A stretch of DNA of 64,000 nucleotides from Hyphomicrobiales bacterium (GTDB taxonomy: Bacteria > Pseudomonadota > Alphaproteobacteria > Rhizobiales > Rhizobiaceae): assembly GCA_900468625.1 (NCBI GenBank), contig UBUL01000004.1, positions 62,001 to 126,000 of the forward strand, in the 5' to 3' direction. Of the stretch, positions 1-10,187 are shown in pieces (the stretch's first letter is position 1; each line of letters begins with the position of its first letter). Below the pieces are notes generated by a model. That model saw only the letters and a program-made list of their open reading frames with translations. It did not search any database and was not told where the DNA came from. A program made the position numbers and the translations under genes.

Positions 1-1
1 C

Positions 2-316
2 GCCATCTCGGCCGCACCGGAAATTCTGACCGCTCTGCGCGCGGCACTCAGAAACCGCATGCAGGCGACGGTCAACATCGCCTTGGGCGCGTCTCTTTCG
101 ACCGTCATCCTGACGGTGCCTGTCATGGAGGCGATCGCGCTCTACACAGGGCAGCCCTTCATCATGGCGATGTCGCCGGCACAGACGGTCATGGTGATGA
201 TCACGCTGATCGTCGCCGCCATCAACCTCAACGACGGTGAAACCAACGCCATCGAGGGCATGACCCACTTCATCCTTTTCGCCGCCTTCATCATGCTGAC
301 CACGCTCGGTCTTTGA
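2..316 (+). CDS. chaA: Calcium/proton antiporter, ChaA-like, C-terminal part
   Basis: The frame is open from the first complete codon, so only about 104 C-terminal residues of the gene lie in the window. The segment starts with APEILTALRAALRNRMQ, which resembles the conserved loop of ChaA/CAX Ca2+(Na+)/H+ antiporters. It continues with three hydrophobic helices separated by an acidic loop (NDGETNAIEG), as at the end of the second antiporter half. The protein would sit in the inner membrane and export cations in exchange for protons. The 5' end and promoter are outside the window. Family call from sequence pattern; ion specificity is inferred. Confidence 0.85.
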   Translation, partial: AISAAPEILTALRAALRNRMQATVNIALGASLSTVILTVPVMEAIALYTGQPFIMAMSPAQTVMVMITLIVAAINLNDGETNAIEGMTHFILFAAFIMLTTLGL

Positions 317-406
317 GTCTGATACCAAAGACTTGCGCCGGCCGGCGGATTCAAATTGCGAAGCGCTTAAATCGGTTGATGAAGCAGACTCGGCCGCGCG
401 AATATG

Positions 407-431
407 AAAAGCCCGCCATCTCTGGCAGGCT
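407..431 (-). terminator. Rho-independent terminator of the aminotransferase gene
   Basis: Read on the minus strand, a 9-bp stem (AGCCTGCCA with TGGCGGGCT, one G-U pair) closes a GAGA tetraloop and is followed directly by a run of four T. It lies 26 bp past the stop codon of the aminotransferase gene that ends at 457. Confidence 0.8.
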
Positions 432-456
432 CTTCATTTAAGTTGTCGTCGGCAGC

Positions 457-2178
<1,722 letters not shown>

Positions 2179-3324
2179 ATGCGCCCTGGCAGAGCGGGAT
2201 TTTCGATAGCCTTGACGGCCTGCGCCTTTCTGTCGGCAACGTCGGTGCGGGCAGAACCCGCCGAGACCATCAAGACGCAAAAGGTCGACGTCAAGGTCGA
2301 GACCATCGCGGCCGGATTGGAACATCCCTGGGCGGTCGCCGTGCTGCCCGATGGCGCCTATCTCGTGACCGAACGGCCCGGCAGCATGCGGCTCATCCGT
2401 GACGGCAAGATTTCCGCTCCGATCTCAGGCGTCCCCAAGGTTTATGCGCATGGTCAAGGTGGCCTGCTGGACGTGGAGCTCGATCCGAATTTCTCCGGCA
2501 ATCGCACCCTCTATTTCACCGCCTCGGTGGCCGGCGCCGGCGGAAGCGGCACGGCGGTATTCCGCGCCAGACTGTCACCCGACGAAAAGCAGCTGACCGA
2601 CGTGAAGCGCATTTTCGTGATGAACAAGCTGTCGCGCGGAAATCTCCAATACGGCTCGCGCATCGCGATCGCCCGCGACGGCAGCCTTTTTGTCAGCCTT
2701 GGCGATCGCTTCCAGCAGGATCGCGCGCAGGATTTTCACGACGATGCCGGCTCCATCATCCATATCGGAGCAGATGGCAGCATCCCTGCCGATAATCCGT
2801 TCAGGGACGGAAAGCGTGCCCTTCCCGAAATCTGGACGAAGGGCCATCGCAATCCTCAGGGCATCACCTTCGACAGCCAGACGAACAAACTCTATACGGC
2901 CGAGCACGGCGCCAAGGGGGGTGACGAAATCAACACGCCCGAACCCGGCAAGAACTACGGCTGGCCGGTCATTTCCTACGGCGTCAATTATGACGGCACG
3001 AAAATCGGGATAGGCACCGCAAAGGCTGGCATGGAACAGCCGCGCTTCTATTGGGACCCATCGATTGCGCCCGGCGCCATCGCCGTTTATCGCGGGAAGA
3101 TGTTTCCGGAATGGAACGGCGAATTCCTGGTCACCGCACTGAAGTTCGAACTGCTGTCACGACTGAGCCGGGACGAAAAGGGCAGGATTTCGGAACAGGA
3201 ACGCATGTTCAAGGGCAAGTTCGGCCGCCTGCGCGATATCACCGTTGCGCCCGACGGCGCCCTGCTGATCACGACCGACGAGAGCCATGGCGCCCTCCTC
3301 CGTATATCGAGGGCCGAGAGCTGA
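2179..3324 (+). CDS. PQQ-dependent soluble aldose sugar dehydrogenase
   Basis: A 381-residue secreted six-bladed beta-propeller of the GSDH/YliI (Asd) family, expected to oxidise aldoses in the periplasm with PQQ. The start at 2179 is chosen because GGGAGG lies 8 bp upstream and because it gives a clean signal peptide cleaved after SVRA (about residue 25); an upstream in-frame ATG at 2119 lacks both. Family marks: LEHPWAVAVLPDGAYLVTER, LFVSLGDRF, the conserved WTKGHRNPQGI and AEHGAKGGDEIN loops, and KNYGWPVISYG. Monocistronic. Pyrroloquinoline quinone synthesis genes are not in the window. Substrate is unknown. Confidence 0.9.
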   Translation: MRPGRAGFSIALTACAFLSATSVRAEPAETIKTQKVDVKVETIAAGLEHPWAVAVLPDGAYLVTERPGSMRLIRDGKISAPISGVPKVYAHGQGGLLDVELDPNFSGNRTLYFTASVAGAGGSGTAVFRARLSPDEKQLTDVKRIFVMNKLSRGNLQYGSRIAIARDGSLFVSLGDRFQQDRAQDFHDDAGSIIHIGADGSIPADNPFRDGKRALPEIWTKGHRNPQGITFDSQTNKLYTAEHGAKGGDEINTPEPGKNYGWPVISYGVNYDGTKIGIGTAKAGMEQPRFYWDPSIAPGAIAVYRGKMFPEWNGEFLVTALKFELLSRLSRDEKGRISEQERMFKGKFGRLRDITVAPDGALLITTDESHGALLRISRAES

Positions 3325-3425
3325 GTTGACCGGAAGGGTTCCGTTTGGATGCCTTTCACCCTTGCCGCAAGCAAAAGCAGCTGCTAACGGTCGCCTGCTC
3401 TTTCCTCCCCTCCCGCAGGATGCAT

Positions 3426-4316
3426 ATGTCTCGCATACAGGCGAATTTGTTGTTGTTGCTTGCCGCCGCGATCTGGGGCGGCGGTTTTGTGGCGCAATCG
3501 ACGGCGATGAAGGCGATCGGCCCCTTCTGGTTCATCGGCCTCAGATTCGCCGTGGCCACCGTGGTCGTCCTGCCCTTCGTATGGATGGAGAATAGAAAGG
3601 CTGCGAAGCCGCTGACGCCTCGCAACTGGCTCTCCTTTCTGCTGATCGGCATCGCTCTCTTCGGCGGAGCGGCAACCCAGCAGCTCGGCCTTCTGACGAC
3701 GACCGTCACGAATTCCAGCTTCATAACCGGCCTTTACGTGGTCTTCGTGCCGCTGATCGCCGTTATCTTCCTGCGCCGGGCACCGCATTGGATCATCTGG
3801 CCTGCGGCATTGATGGCGCTCTGCGGCATCTATCTGCTTTCCGGCGGCTCCTTCTCGCGTCTGAGCATCGGCGATTTCCTGACCGTCATCTGCGCACTCT
3901 TCTGGGCGGCTCAAATCACGCTTACAGGCTCCGCAGTCAACGAAACCGGTCGGCCGCTCGGCATCTCCGCCATGCAATTTGCCGTCACCGCAGCCCTCGC
4001 TCTCGGCGTCGCAATAGTAATTGAACCGATCAGCGTGACCGATATCCGCGCGGCCCTCGGCGAAATCCTCTATGTCGGCGTTTTTTCCTCCGGCCTCGCT
4101 TTCGCGCTGCAGATCATCGGCCAGCGTTACACCACCGCATCCCAGGCAGCGATCTTCCTATCGTCGGAAGCATTGTTCGGCGCCTCGCTCGGCGCTTTGC
4201 TGCTGGGCGAAACCATCGGCCCGCTCGGCTATGCCGGCTGCGCCTTGATGTTTGCAGCCATGCTGTCGGTGGAACTGGTACCGGAATTGGCTCGCCGGCG
4301 CGGCGTCACAGCATAA
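3426..4316 (+). CDS. EamA/DMT-family exporter
   Basis: A 296-residue inner-membrane protein with about ten hydrophobic helices arranged as two EamA repeats, the second beginning around the SIGDFLTVICALFWAAQIT segment. The family moves metabolites (amino acids, nucleotides, drugs) out of the cell in the drug/metabolite transporter superfamily. The N-terminus LLLLAAAIWGGGFVAQS is the usual first helix. I start at ATG 3426, with AGGA at 3417-3420, over ATG 3420 and a longer frame from 3345. Substrate cannot be predicted. Confidence 0.9.
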   Translation: MSRIQANLLLLLAAAIWGGGFVAQSTAMKAIGPFWFIGLRFAVATVVVLPFVWMENRKAAKPLTPRNWLSFLLIGIALFGGAATQQLGLLTTTVTNSSFITGLYVVFVPLIAVIFLRRAPHWIIWPAALMALCGIYLLSGGSFSRLSIGDFLTVICALFWAAQITLTGSAVNETGRPLGISAMQFAVTAALALGVAIVIEPISVTDIRAALGEILYVGVFSSGLAFALQIIGQRYTTASQAAIFLSSEALFGASLGALLLGETIGPLGYAGCALMFAAMLSVELVPELARRRGVTA

Positions 4317-4814
4317 AAAACGCCGGAAATGCACGCTTTCAGCCGCTCGATCATACGGTTCGGCGAAATTTTTTGAACAACCGAAAACGGCCGTTCACAG
4401 CTGCCGATTTGGGAAAATTTCGCCAAAACTATATCGCGAGCGATGCAAAAACCTTAGAAACTTGTTCCTAAGTGGGAAAATTTGCGAATCGCGCTAGCAC
4501 AGTCGCGTTACGGTATTGTGCCTGTTCGGACACGTTAAAAAACTTTTGCTTGCCAATTTCCCATAAAAACAGCACTCTCGGCAGTGTTCGGGCATTTTTA
4601 GAGCATGGGAAGTCCTAATAGAATTGCGCTCCGGAAACGCTAATATTCCGGTCAGCTTGGTCGAGAAGCGGGGTGGCAAGCATCGCATCGAGATCATGCC
4701 GAGTTACGGGGACCTTTTCCTTCAAATTTCGAGAACTGCCTGCAAGCGCCCGCAAGGGCAACTGAAGTAATGCTGCCCGTGTGGATGGTGGGCAGAGAGA
4801 AAAGGACCTGAGGC
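4317..4814. other. AT-rich leader/promoter region of the cold-shock gene with repeated AAATTT elements
   Basis: About 500 bp without a convincing gene and visibly richer in A+T than the flanks. It contains an 11-bp perfect inverted repeat (GGCGAAATTTT at 4362-4372, AAAATTTCGCC at 4414-4424). The decamer GGGAAAATTT occurs at 4411-4420 and again at 4474-4483, a 63-bp spacing. A reversed AATTTCCC lies at 4555-4562. A long untranslated leader is usual for cold-shock genes, and the repeats could be protein-binding sites. Confidence 0.55.
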
Positions 4815-5030
4815 ATGGCCGAGACTGGCACTGTAAAGTTTTTCAATACCGATAAGGGCTTCGGTTTCATCAAACCGGACAAGGGTGGCGCGGACATCTT
4901 TGTACACATTTCTGCTGTTCAGGCTTCTGGTCTGGCAGGATTGTCGGAAAACCAGAAGGTAAGCTTCGACACGGAACCGGATCGCCGCGGCAAGGGGCCG
5001 AAGGCCGTCAACCTGCAGATTGCTGGCTGA
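4815..5030 (+). CDS. cspA: Cold-shock protein, CspA family
   Basis: A 71-residue single OB-fold nucleic-acid-binding protein that melts RNA secondary structure. Both RNA-binding motifs are intact: KGFGFI (RNP1) near residues 15-20 and DIFVHIS (RNP2) near 29-35. The N-terminal GTVKFFN is canonical. The start is supported by AAGGACCTGAGG just upstream. It is a single gene with a long leader and its own hairpin terminator; whether it is cold-induced or constitutive cannot be told from sequence. Confidence 0.95.
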   Translation: MAETGTVKFFNTDKGFGFIKPDKGGADIFVHISAVQASGLAGLSENQKVSFDTEPDRRGKGPKAVNLQIAG

Positions 5031-5061
5031 GACACCTTACGGCTATCAAATTCGAGTTGAA

Positions 5062-5084
5062 GCCCGGCAGCGATGCCGGGTTTT
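5062..5084 (+). terminator. Rho-independent terminator of the cold-shock gene
   Basis: CCCGGCA and TGCCGGG pair perfectly around a GCGA tetraloop and are followed by TTTT. It lies about 30 bp after the stop codon at 5030. Confidence 0.88.
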
Positions 5085-5178
5085 GTCATTCAGTCTGCCT
5101 TCAGTTTGCCCGGTATAATTTGCTTCTGATGAAAGGGCGGGAATGACTTTTGCCCCGCTTCCGTTAGAGGATAGGCCA

Positions 5179-5616
5179 ATGACCATACTCGGCAAAACGC
5201 TCGTCATGTCCGCCGTCGCCGCTGCACTGACGGTCACGTCCATGAGTGCCGCTTCCGCCGATGAATATTGGCATCATCACAACCGGGATGGCTGGGCGCT
5301 CGGCGCCGCCGGCCTCGCAACCGGCCTGATCGTCGGCTCCGCCATTGCTAGCCAGCCGCGCTATGTCGAGCCGGGGCCGGTCTATGCCGATCCGGACTAC
5401 GATGCGCCTCCCCCGCCCTACTACTACCGCCCGCCGCCGCGCCGCATCGATGTCGAACGTGACGTCAGCTACTATGCGCCGGCGCCGGCCTACGGCCTGC
5501 GCCCCTGGTCGCCCGCATGGATGCGCTATTGCTACGACCGCTACAGAAGCTTCGACAGCCGTTCCGGCACCTATGTCGGCTATGACGGCATGCGTCATTT
5601 CTGCGCCGCCAACTGA
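5179..5616 (+). CDS. BA14K-family secreted protein
   Basis: A 145-residue exported protein. The start at 5179 has GAGGAT upstream and gives a signal peptide cleaved after SAASA (about residue 26); an earlier in-frame ATG at 5143 is less likely. After a Gly/Ala-rich hydrophobic stretch comes a Pro/Tyr-rich linker (PPPPYYYRPPPRR), then the C-terminal BA14K motif, MRYCYDRYRSFDSRSGTY followed by VGYDGMRHFC, with two cysteines. BA14K proteins are rhizobial/Brucella surface proteins, one of which is an immunoreactive lectin-like antigen. Function here is unknown beyond envelope location. Confidence 0.85.
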   Translation: MTILGKTLVMSAVAAALTVTSMSAASADEYWHHHNRDGWALGAAGLATGLIVGSAIASQPRYVEPGPVYADPDYDAPPPPYYYRPPPRRIDVERDVSYYAPAPAYGLRPWSPAWMRYCYDRYRSFDSRSGTYVGYDGMRHFCAAN

Positions 5617-5776
5617 TTTCCGGCCGCGGTTTATTCGAGAAATGGGAACGGAATCGCCACCTTCGAGCCCGGCCTCTGACTGAAATTCGAAATACCTTGC
5701 GCTGCAAAACCGGCTCTTTTCACCACCGCTGCCGCCGCTTCCGGCTGCGCGGGCAGGCTTTCCGGATTAGGTTGCA

Positions 5777-6307
5777 ATGGGCGTCAGAAACTATTTGATC
5801 GAAGGCGTTTCAGGGACTGGCAAGACCGCAGTCGCCGCCGAACTGCAGCGGCGCGGTTACCACGTTATCCATGGCGACCGGGAGTTGGCTTATCGAGGCG
5901 ATCCGGAAACGGGCGAACCGCTGGATGGCTCTGCCGATGATAAGCCCATTCCGGATATGGCCTTTGCGCACAAGCATCATCTCTGGGATGTGGGCAAAGT
6001 CAAATCGCTCGTCGCCGATCGAAGCCATCCAATCTCCTTCTTTTGCGGCGGCTCCAGGAATTTCCATCGCTTTATTGATCTGTTCGATGAAGTCTTCGTC
6101 CTCAGCGTCGATCTGGAAACGCTGAACAGCCGGCTCGCCAGCAGACCGGAAGACGAGTTTGGCGGAAAGCCTGCCGAACGAGACGTGATCATGCGACTGC
6201 ACGCAGCGCAGGAAGATATTCCGAGGAATGCGGTGACCATCGACGCGACGGCACCACTCGTCCGCGTCGTGGACGATATCCTCTCGAAATGCCAAAAGAG
6301 CGGCTAA
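5777..6307 (+). CDS. P-loop nucleotide kinase-like protein
   Basis: A 176-residue cytoplasmic protein with an N-terminal Walker A motif, EGVSGTGKT, at about residues 9-17, followed by AVAAELQRRGYHVIHGDREL. This is the layout of shikimate/adenylate-kinase-like P-loop phosphotransferases. A possible Walker B strand is DEVFVLSVD near residue 102, with a following arginine-containing lid (LASRPEDEFGGKP). Substrate is not recognisable. It stands alone between an exported protein and an opposing hydrolase gene. Could equally be annotated AAA-family ATPase. Confidence 0.8.
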   Translation: MGVRNYLIEGVSGTGKTAVAAELQRRGYHVIHGDRELAYRGDPETGEPLDGSADDKPIPDMAFAHKHHLWDVGKVKSLVADRSHPISFFCGGSRNFHRFIDLFDEVFVLSVDLETLNSRLASRPEDEFGGKPAERDVIMRLHAAQEDIPRNAVTIDATAPLVRVVDDILSKCQKSG

Positions 6308-6337
6308 TAGCGCGCGAGCAAGCTTCCCGCGCTTTCT

Positions 6338-6982
6338 TTACAACCCGCGCAGGAAAGGATTGGTGCGACGCTCGTCGCCGATCCGGCTGCCAGGCCCATG
6401 CCCGCAAATGAAGCCGACTTCGTCACCGAGCGGAAAGACCTTGTCGCGGATCGATTCCAGAAGCTGCTGATGATTGCCGCCAGGCAGATCCGTTCTCCCG
6501 ATCGAACCATTGAACAATACGTCGCCCAGATGGGCAAAGCCCTGCTTCCGGTTGAAATAGATGACATGGCCGGGCGCATGGCCCGGGCAATGGAAAACCT
6601 CGAATTCGTGCTCGCCGAAGGAAACCTTGTCCCTCTCCTTCAAAAAGCGATCCGGCGTGACGTTGCGCACACCGCTGATGTTGAACATCTTGCCCTTGCT
6701 TTCGATATCCTCCAGCAGGAAGCGATCGTCCTCATGCGGGCCGATCACCTCGATGCCGAGCGCCTCGCGCACCTCATCGGCACCGCCGGCATGATCGATA
6801 TGGCCGTGCGTCAGCCAGATGGCTTTCAGGGTGATGCCGTTCCCGCGTACCGTCTGCAGGATGATATCGACATCGCCGCCCGGATCGACGACGACGCCTT
6901 CTTTCGTCTCCGGATCGAACAGGATGGTGCAGTTTTGTTCGAAAGGGGTTACCGGGATGATGCCGGCTTGGAGCATGGCCAT
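6338..6982 (-). CDS. MBL-fold metallo-hydrolase (glyoxalase II-like)
   Basis: A 214-residue cytoplasmic metallo-beta-lactamase-fold hydrolase of the YcbL / hydroxyacylglutathione hydrolase-like group. The metal site is intact: THGHIDH near residue 61, the His in CPGHAPGHVIY, the Asp in HLGDVLFNGSIGRTDL, and the His in ICGHGPGS. I start at ATG 6982 because GAGG precedes it by six bases; a longer frame to 7090 is not supported. Likely hydrolyses a thioester; the natural substrate is unknown. Confidence 0.9.
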   Translation of the reverse strand: MAMLQAGIIPVTPFEQNCTILFDPETKEGVVVDPGGDVDIILQTVRGNGITLKAIWLTHGHIDHAGGADEVREALGIEVIGPHEDDRFLLEDIESKGKMFNISGVRNVTPDRFLKERDKVSFGEHEFEVFHCPGHAPGHVIYFNRKQGFAHLGDVLFNGSIGRTDLPGGNHQQLLESIRDKVFPLGDEVGFICGHGPGSRIGDERRTNPFLRGL

Positions 6983-7229
6983 GGAGCGCCTCGTCTGTTT
7001 GATCGTCTTGCTGCCGATATAGCCGCAAACGCCAGGCAAAACAGCCCCTGCCACGTTAAAGCGGCACGAACACCGGAGACCCGGCCGCATTGATACGCGA
7101 AAATAGCCGGTTATCTCATGTGGTTATTTATCTGCCGGTCGAACGATAGTCCGACGCATCCGGCAAACCGGAACACTCAGGCACTCGAAGCGTTGAGGAT
7201 AAGTCTTTCAAGACAGAAGGAGAAAACCA

Positions 7230-7868
7230 ATGTCCTTGAAAAGAAATCTCCTGCTGGCCGGCTTCGTTCTTCTCGGCAGCGCAGGCTTGACCCAGGCCGA
7301 GATGTCCGCCACCACCGCCACCGATATCGAAGTTCGCTCAGGTCCCGGCTCGGAATTTCCAACGGTCGGCGTCGCAACGCGCGGGTCCGAGGCAACGTTG
7401 GATGGCTGCGTCGAAGGCAGTCGCTGGTGCCGGGTCGATGTCAATGGCATGCGCGGCTGGGTCTATGCGCAATATCTGAGCGTCGAGCAGAACGGCACAT
7501 CCGTCGTCGTCCAGGACCACCGGGACGATCTCGGCATCCCCACGATCACCTACGAGCAGACCGACCCGATTACGACGGGCAGCGTTCAGCCCGCGCAGCC
7601 AGGTCCGAACGACCAATTGCTCGGCCCTGCTGATCGCAGCGGCGGCAATGTCGTTGCAATCACCCCGCCTGAGAACGTTCGAACGTATATCGATGACAAT
7701 CCGGTCGATACCGTCCAGCTGAACGGCGATGTGGTCGTCGGCGCCACGGTCCCGCAGAGTGTCGAGATACACCGCATTCCGGACTACCAGTACAGCTACG
7801 TCGAAATGAACAACCAACCGGTGCTGGTCGATCCCGGTTCGCGGCGCGTCGTCTACGTATACCGCTGA
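7230..7868 (+). CDS. Secreted SH3-domain protein with DUF1236 C-terminus
   Basis: A 212-residue exported protein. Residues 1-23 form a signal peptide ending LTQA. A bacterial SH3 domain follows (ATDIEVRSGPGSEFPTVGV to GMRGWVYAQYLSV), with a CVEGSRWCRV cysteine pair. After a linker, the C-terminus (IPDYQYSYVEMNNQPVLVDP, then SRRVVYVYR) matches DUF1236. Such proteins are common in Rhizobiales envelopes; binding to peptidoglycan is plausible but unproven. Start supported by AGAAGGAG about ten bases upstream. Monocistronic. Confidence 0.87.
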   Translation: MSLKRNLLLAGFVLLGSAGLTQAEMSATTATDIEVRSGPGSEFPTVGVATRGSEATLDGCVEGSRWCRVDVNGMRGWVYAQYLSVEQNGTSVVVQDHRDDLGIPTITYEQTDPITTGSVQPAQPGPNDQLLGPADRSGGNVVAITPPENVRTYIDDNPVDTVQLNGDVVVGATVPQSVEIHRIPDYQYSYVEMNNQPVLVDPGSRRVVYVYR

Positions 7869-7905
7869 TTCGCTCGCAAGAGCGATAAAGACGGCAAATT
7901 TTGCG

Positions 7906-7923
7906 TGCGGCCGAGCGGCCGCA
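7906..7923. repeat. Short perfect inverted repeat
   Basis: TGCGGCCG and CGGCCGCA flank an AG dinucleotide, 38 bp after the stop of the SH3 gene. It could fold as a GC hairpin, but there is no T-run, so I do not call it a terminator. Confidence 0.4.
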
Positions 7924-8113
7924 TGTTCGCGGAACGGATTTCCCCCGGAATCATCGAGGAATTCTCCCGCTTGAGTTGCTCTTCTATTTCCACCTGTCGA
8001 TGCATGATGTAATCCTAATATCAATGAGGATTATTGCCGTTCCCTGGCATCGATCCGGGGGGCCGCGAGCGGGCATCCGGAAGCGTCTCCGGAATTTTGG
8101 GAGAAGGGCAGTC

Positions 8114-8377
8114 ATGGAAAGTCTCGGGCCTATCATCACACAACTGATAGCCGGTGCCATCGGCGGCAACGCCGCAAGCGCCGTTTTGAAGCAGGACGGG
8201 ATCAATCTCGTTGCGAGAACGATCGCCGGCGCCATTGGCGGCCTCGGCGGCGGTGTCCTCCTCAATCTGATCGGCAGTGAAGCCCTTACGGGTCTCATTG
8301 CGCAAGGCATATCCTCGCTGATCGCCGGCGGCGTGCTCTCCGCGATCGTCGGCGCGGTTCTCGGCCGCAAGTCATAA
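8114..8377 (+). CDS. Small glycine-zipper-like membrane protein
   Basis: An 87-residue protein built almost entirely of Gly/Ala/Ile/Leu helices: LIAGAIGGNAASAVL, TIAGAIGGLGGGVLLNLIG, and a third segment ending GAVLGRKS. The spacing of glycines is that of glycine-zipper membrane proteins. GAGAAGGG precedes ATG 8114 by a few bases, so a longer frame beginning at 7901 is rejected. No function is recognisable; related short proteins occur in rhizobial genomes. Likely inner-membrane or pore-like. Confidence 0.7.
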   Translation: MESLGPIITQLIAGAIGGNAASAVLKQDGINLVARTIAGAIGGLGGGVLLNLIGSEALTGLIAQGISSLIAGGVLSAIVGAVLGRKS

Positions 8378-8900
8378 GCATTAAGCCGCGCAAGCCGGAG
8401 AACGCAGCCTGCCCGGCTTGCGTGGGTTCACGTCAAATCCCTTGGGAACTGCGGTCCCAATTGCGTGAAAATAAAAAGATGGAGCAATTTCGTGGCTCCG
8501 CTCAAAGCGGAAACACCTCAGATTTGCGTCATGCCGCTCGGCAACCTCTGAACTTGGAAGGATGACGGCGAACTCTGGCTGAACGAAGCTTTCGCAGGCT
8601 CGGCCGCCTTCAAGCCAACACGCCGAAACAAGCCTCTCTTCCCGATCTGCCGGGATTATCCGTCGCCGCTCCACGAATGGCTACTGCTCTCATTGTGTCG
8701 CATTCGCGAGGCGCGGCGGGAAAAATACGGGATTTGTTGAAGTTTTCACCGACGCGCGCTTAATTTCCCAATAAGATCACCTCTTTTGAGCCATATGCCA
8801 TTGTACAAAAGCAGCGGGTGACGTTAAAATATGTCAACAAAGCTGACGTATTTTTGCGTAAATTTCGCGGACGCACCATAATTGGAAAGGAAATGCCACA
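8378..8900. other. Intergenic region upstream of the MarR gene
   Basis: About 520 bp without a supported gene; a 97-codon minus frame at 8381-8674 looks like chance. Just after the small membrane-protein gene, CGCAAGCCGG (8389-8398) and CCGGCTTGCG (8413-8422) form a 10-bp perfect inverted repeat without a T-run. Near the MarR gene lies the palindrome at 8826-8854, annotated separately. Confidence 0.5.
8826..8854. promoter_or_regulatory. Operator-like palindrome in front of the MarR/PetP gene
   Basis: AAAATATGTCA (8826-8836) and TGACGTATTTT (8844-8854) are inverted repeats with 10 of 11 positions matching around a 7-bp spacer. A further TGACGT lies at 8819-8824. The site ends about 45 bp before the GTG start of a MarR-family gene, the usual place for an autoregulatory MarR operator. 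Protein binding is inferred. Confidence 0.5.
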
Positions 8901-9383
8901 GTGTCACGACAGATGAGCCAAAACGCGGCAAAGGCGGAGCTGCTGGCAGCGCCGATGCAGAATGCGGGGGGCATCGATTTCGAGATCATTGAGCTGCTTT
9001 TCTTCGCCTACCGCGATTTCGTGTCGGATCCGGATCAGATCCTCATCAAGAGCGGCTTCGGCCGGGCTCACCACCGCGTCGTCCATTTCGTTAACCGCGA
9101 ACCCGGCATGACGGTTGCGGACCTTCTGGAAACATTGCAGATCACCAAACAGAGTTTGGCGCGGGTTCTCAAACAATTGATCGATTCAGGTTATATTCGC
9201 CAGGTCGCCGGCCCAGAGGACCGCCGGCAGCGCAAACTGTATCCGACCCAATCGGGCCGCGACCTGGCTCTGGCACTGGCCGAGCCGCAATCGCGCCGCA
9301 TTGAGCGGGCATTCGAGGGCGCATCGGAGGCAACGCGCGAAAGCGTGAAGCGTTTCCTGAGGGGAATGCAGACCGAGAAATGA
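8901..9383 (+). CDS. petP: MarR-family transcriptional regulator, PetP-like
   Basis: A 160-residue winged-helix DNA-binding protein. The HTH and wing read TVADLLETLQITKQSLARVL and GYIRQVAGPEDRRQRKLYPT, with the DRR wing typical of MarR. It starts with GTG at 8901, with AAAGGAAA upstream. It lies 79 bp ahead of an OmpR-type response regulator, as PetP does with PetR in Rhodobacter capsulatus, where the pair is next to the bc1 genes and PetR is needed for their expression. Assignment to PetP is by family and gene order. Confidence 0.85.
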   Translation: MSRQMSQNAAKAELLAAPMQNAGGIDFEIIELLFFAYRDFVSDPDQILIKSGFGRAHHRVVHFVNREPGMTVADLLETLQITKQSLARVLKQLIDSGYIRQVAGPEDRRQRKLYPTQSGRDLALALAEPQSRRIERAFEGASEATRESVKRFLRGMQTEK

Positions 9384-9462
9384 CGACAATTGAGGCCACG
9401 CGGCGGCTGGTACGGAATACGTCGACAATATTCAAGGGCAGGACAGGATCGAGACGGATCGA

Positions 9463-10164
9463 ATGACGACAAAAGCAGCAATCTCGGACGATGCAGCACA
9501 TCTTTTGGTCGTGGACGACGATACGCGTATCCGCGCCCTCCTCAACCGTTACCTCATGGAGAAGGGCTTCCGGGTAACGGCCGCCGCCGACGGCGCCGAG
9601 GCCCGCCGCAAGCTGGAAGGGCTGGACTTCGACCTCATCATCATGGATGTGATGATGCCCGGCGAATCCGGCATCTCGCTCACATCCAGCCTGCGGGCGA
9701 TCAAGAACATCCCAGTCATAATGCTGACAGCGCTTGCCGAAGCCGATTCCCGTATCGCAGGCCTTGAAGCCGGTGCCGACGACTATCTTCCGAAGCCTTT
9801 CGACCCGCGCGAGCTGGTTTTGCGCATCAACAATATCCTGCGGCGCAACGCTCCCGCCGATTCCCCGAAAATCGAGCTCGTGATGTTCGGGCCTTACACG
9901 TTTTCCTTGACGCGCAAAGAACTCAAGAAGGCCGCGGAGCTCATCCGCCTTACCGATCGCGAACAGGAGATCATGCTGCTCTTCGCCAAGCGCGCCGGCG
10001 AGACGATCCCGCGCCATGAACTCATCGGCAACGATGCCGAGGTGGGCGAGCGCACCATCGATGTGCAGATCAACCGGCTGCGCCGCAAGATTGAAGACGA
10101 CCCGGCCAACCCTATCTGGCTGCAGACGGTGCGTGGCATCGGCTACCGCCTGAGCATAGACTGA
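9463..10164 (+). CDS. petR: OmpR-family response regulator, PetR-like
   Basis: A 233-residue two-component regulator: receiver domain (about 12-125) and winged-helix effector domain (about 140-230). Receiver residues are intact: acidic cluster VVDDD near 18-20, phospho-acceptor D62 in IIMDVMMPG, T89 in MLTALA and K111 in LPKPFDP. The effector ends with LQTVRGIGYRLSID, typical of OmpR/PhoB. Downstream lies a histidine kinase, so phosphorylation by it is expected. Resembles PetR, linked to bc1 expression in Rhodobacter; target genes here are unproven. Confidence 0.92.
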   Translation: MTTKAAISDDAAHLLVVDDDTRIRALLNRYLMEKGFRVTAAADGAEARRKLEGLDFDLIIMDVMMPGESGISLTSSLRAIKNIPVIMLTALAEADSRIAGLEAGADDYLPKPFDPRELVLRINNILRRNAPADSPKIELVMFGPYTFSLTRKELKKAAELIRLTDREQEIMLLFAKRAGETIPRHELIGNDAEVGERTIDVQINRLRRKIEDDPANPIWLQTVRGIGYRLSID

Positions 10165-10187
10165 GACCGGCTCCGCGAGACCAAGTG

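Noticed and set aside
8381..8674. A 97-codon minus-strand frame upstream of the MarR gene
   Set aside because: No Shine-Dalgarno, no recognisable pattern, and the frame overlaps a GC hairpin.
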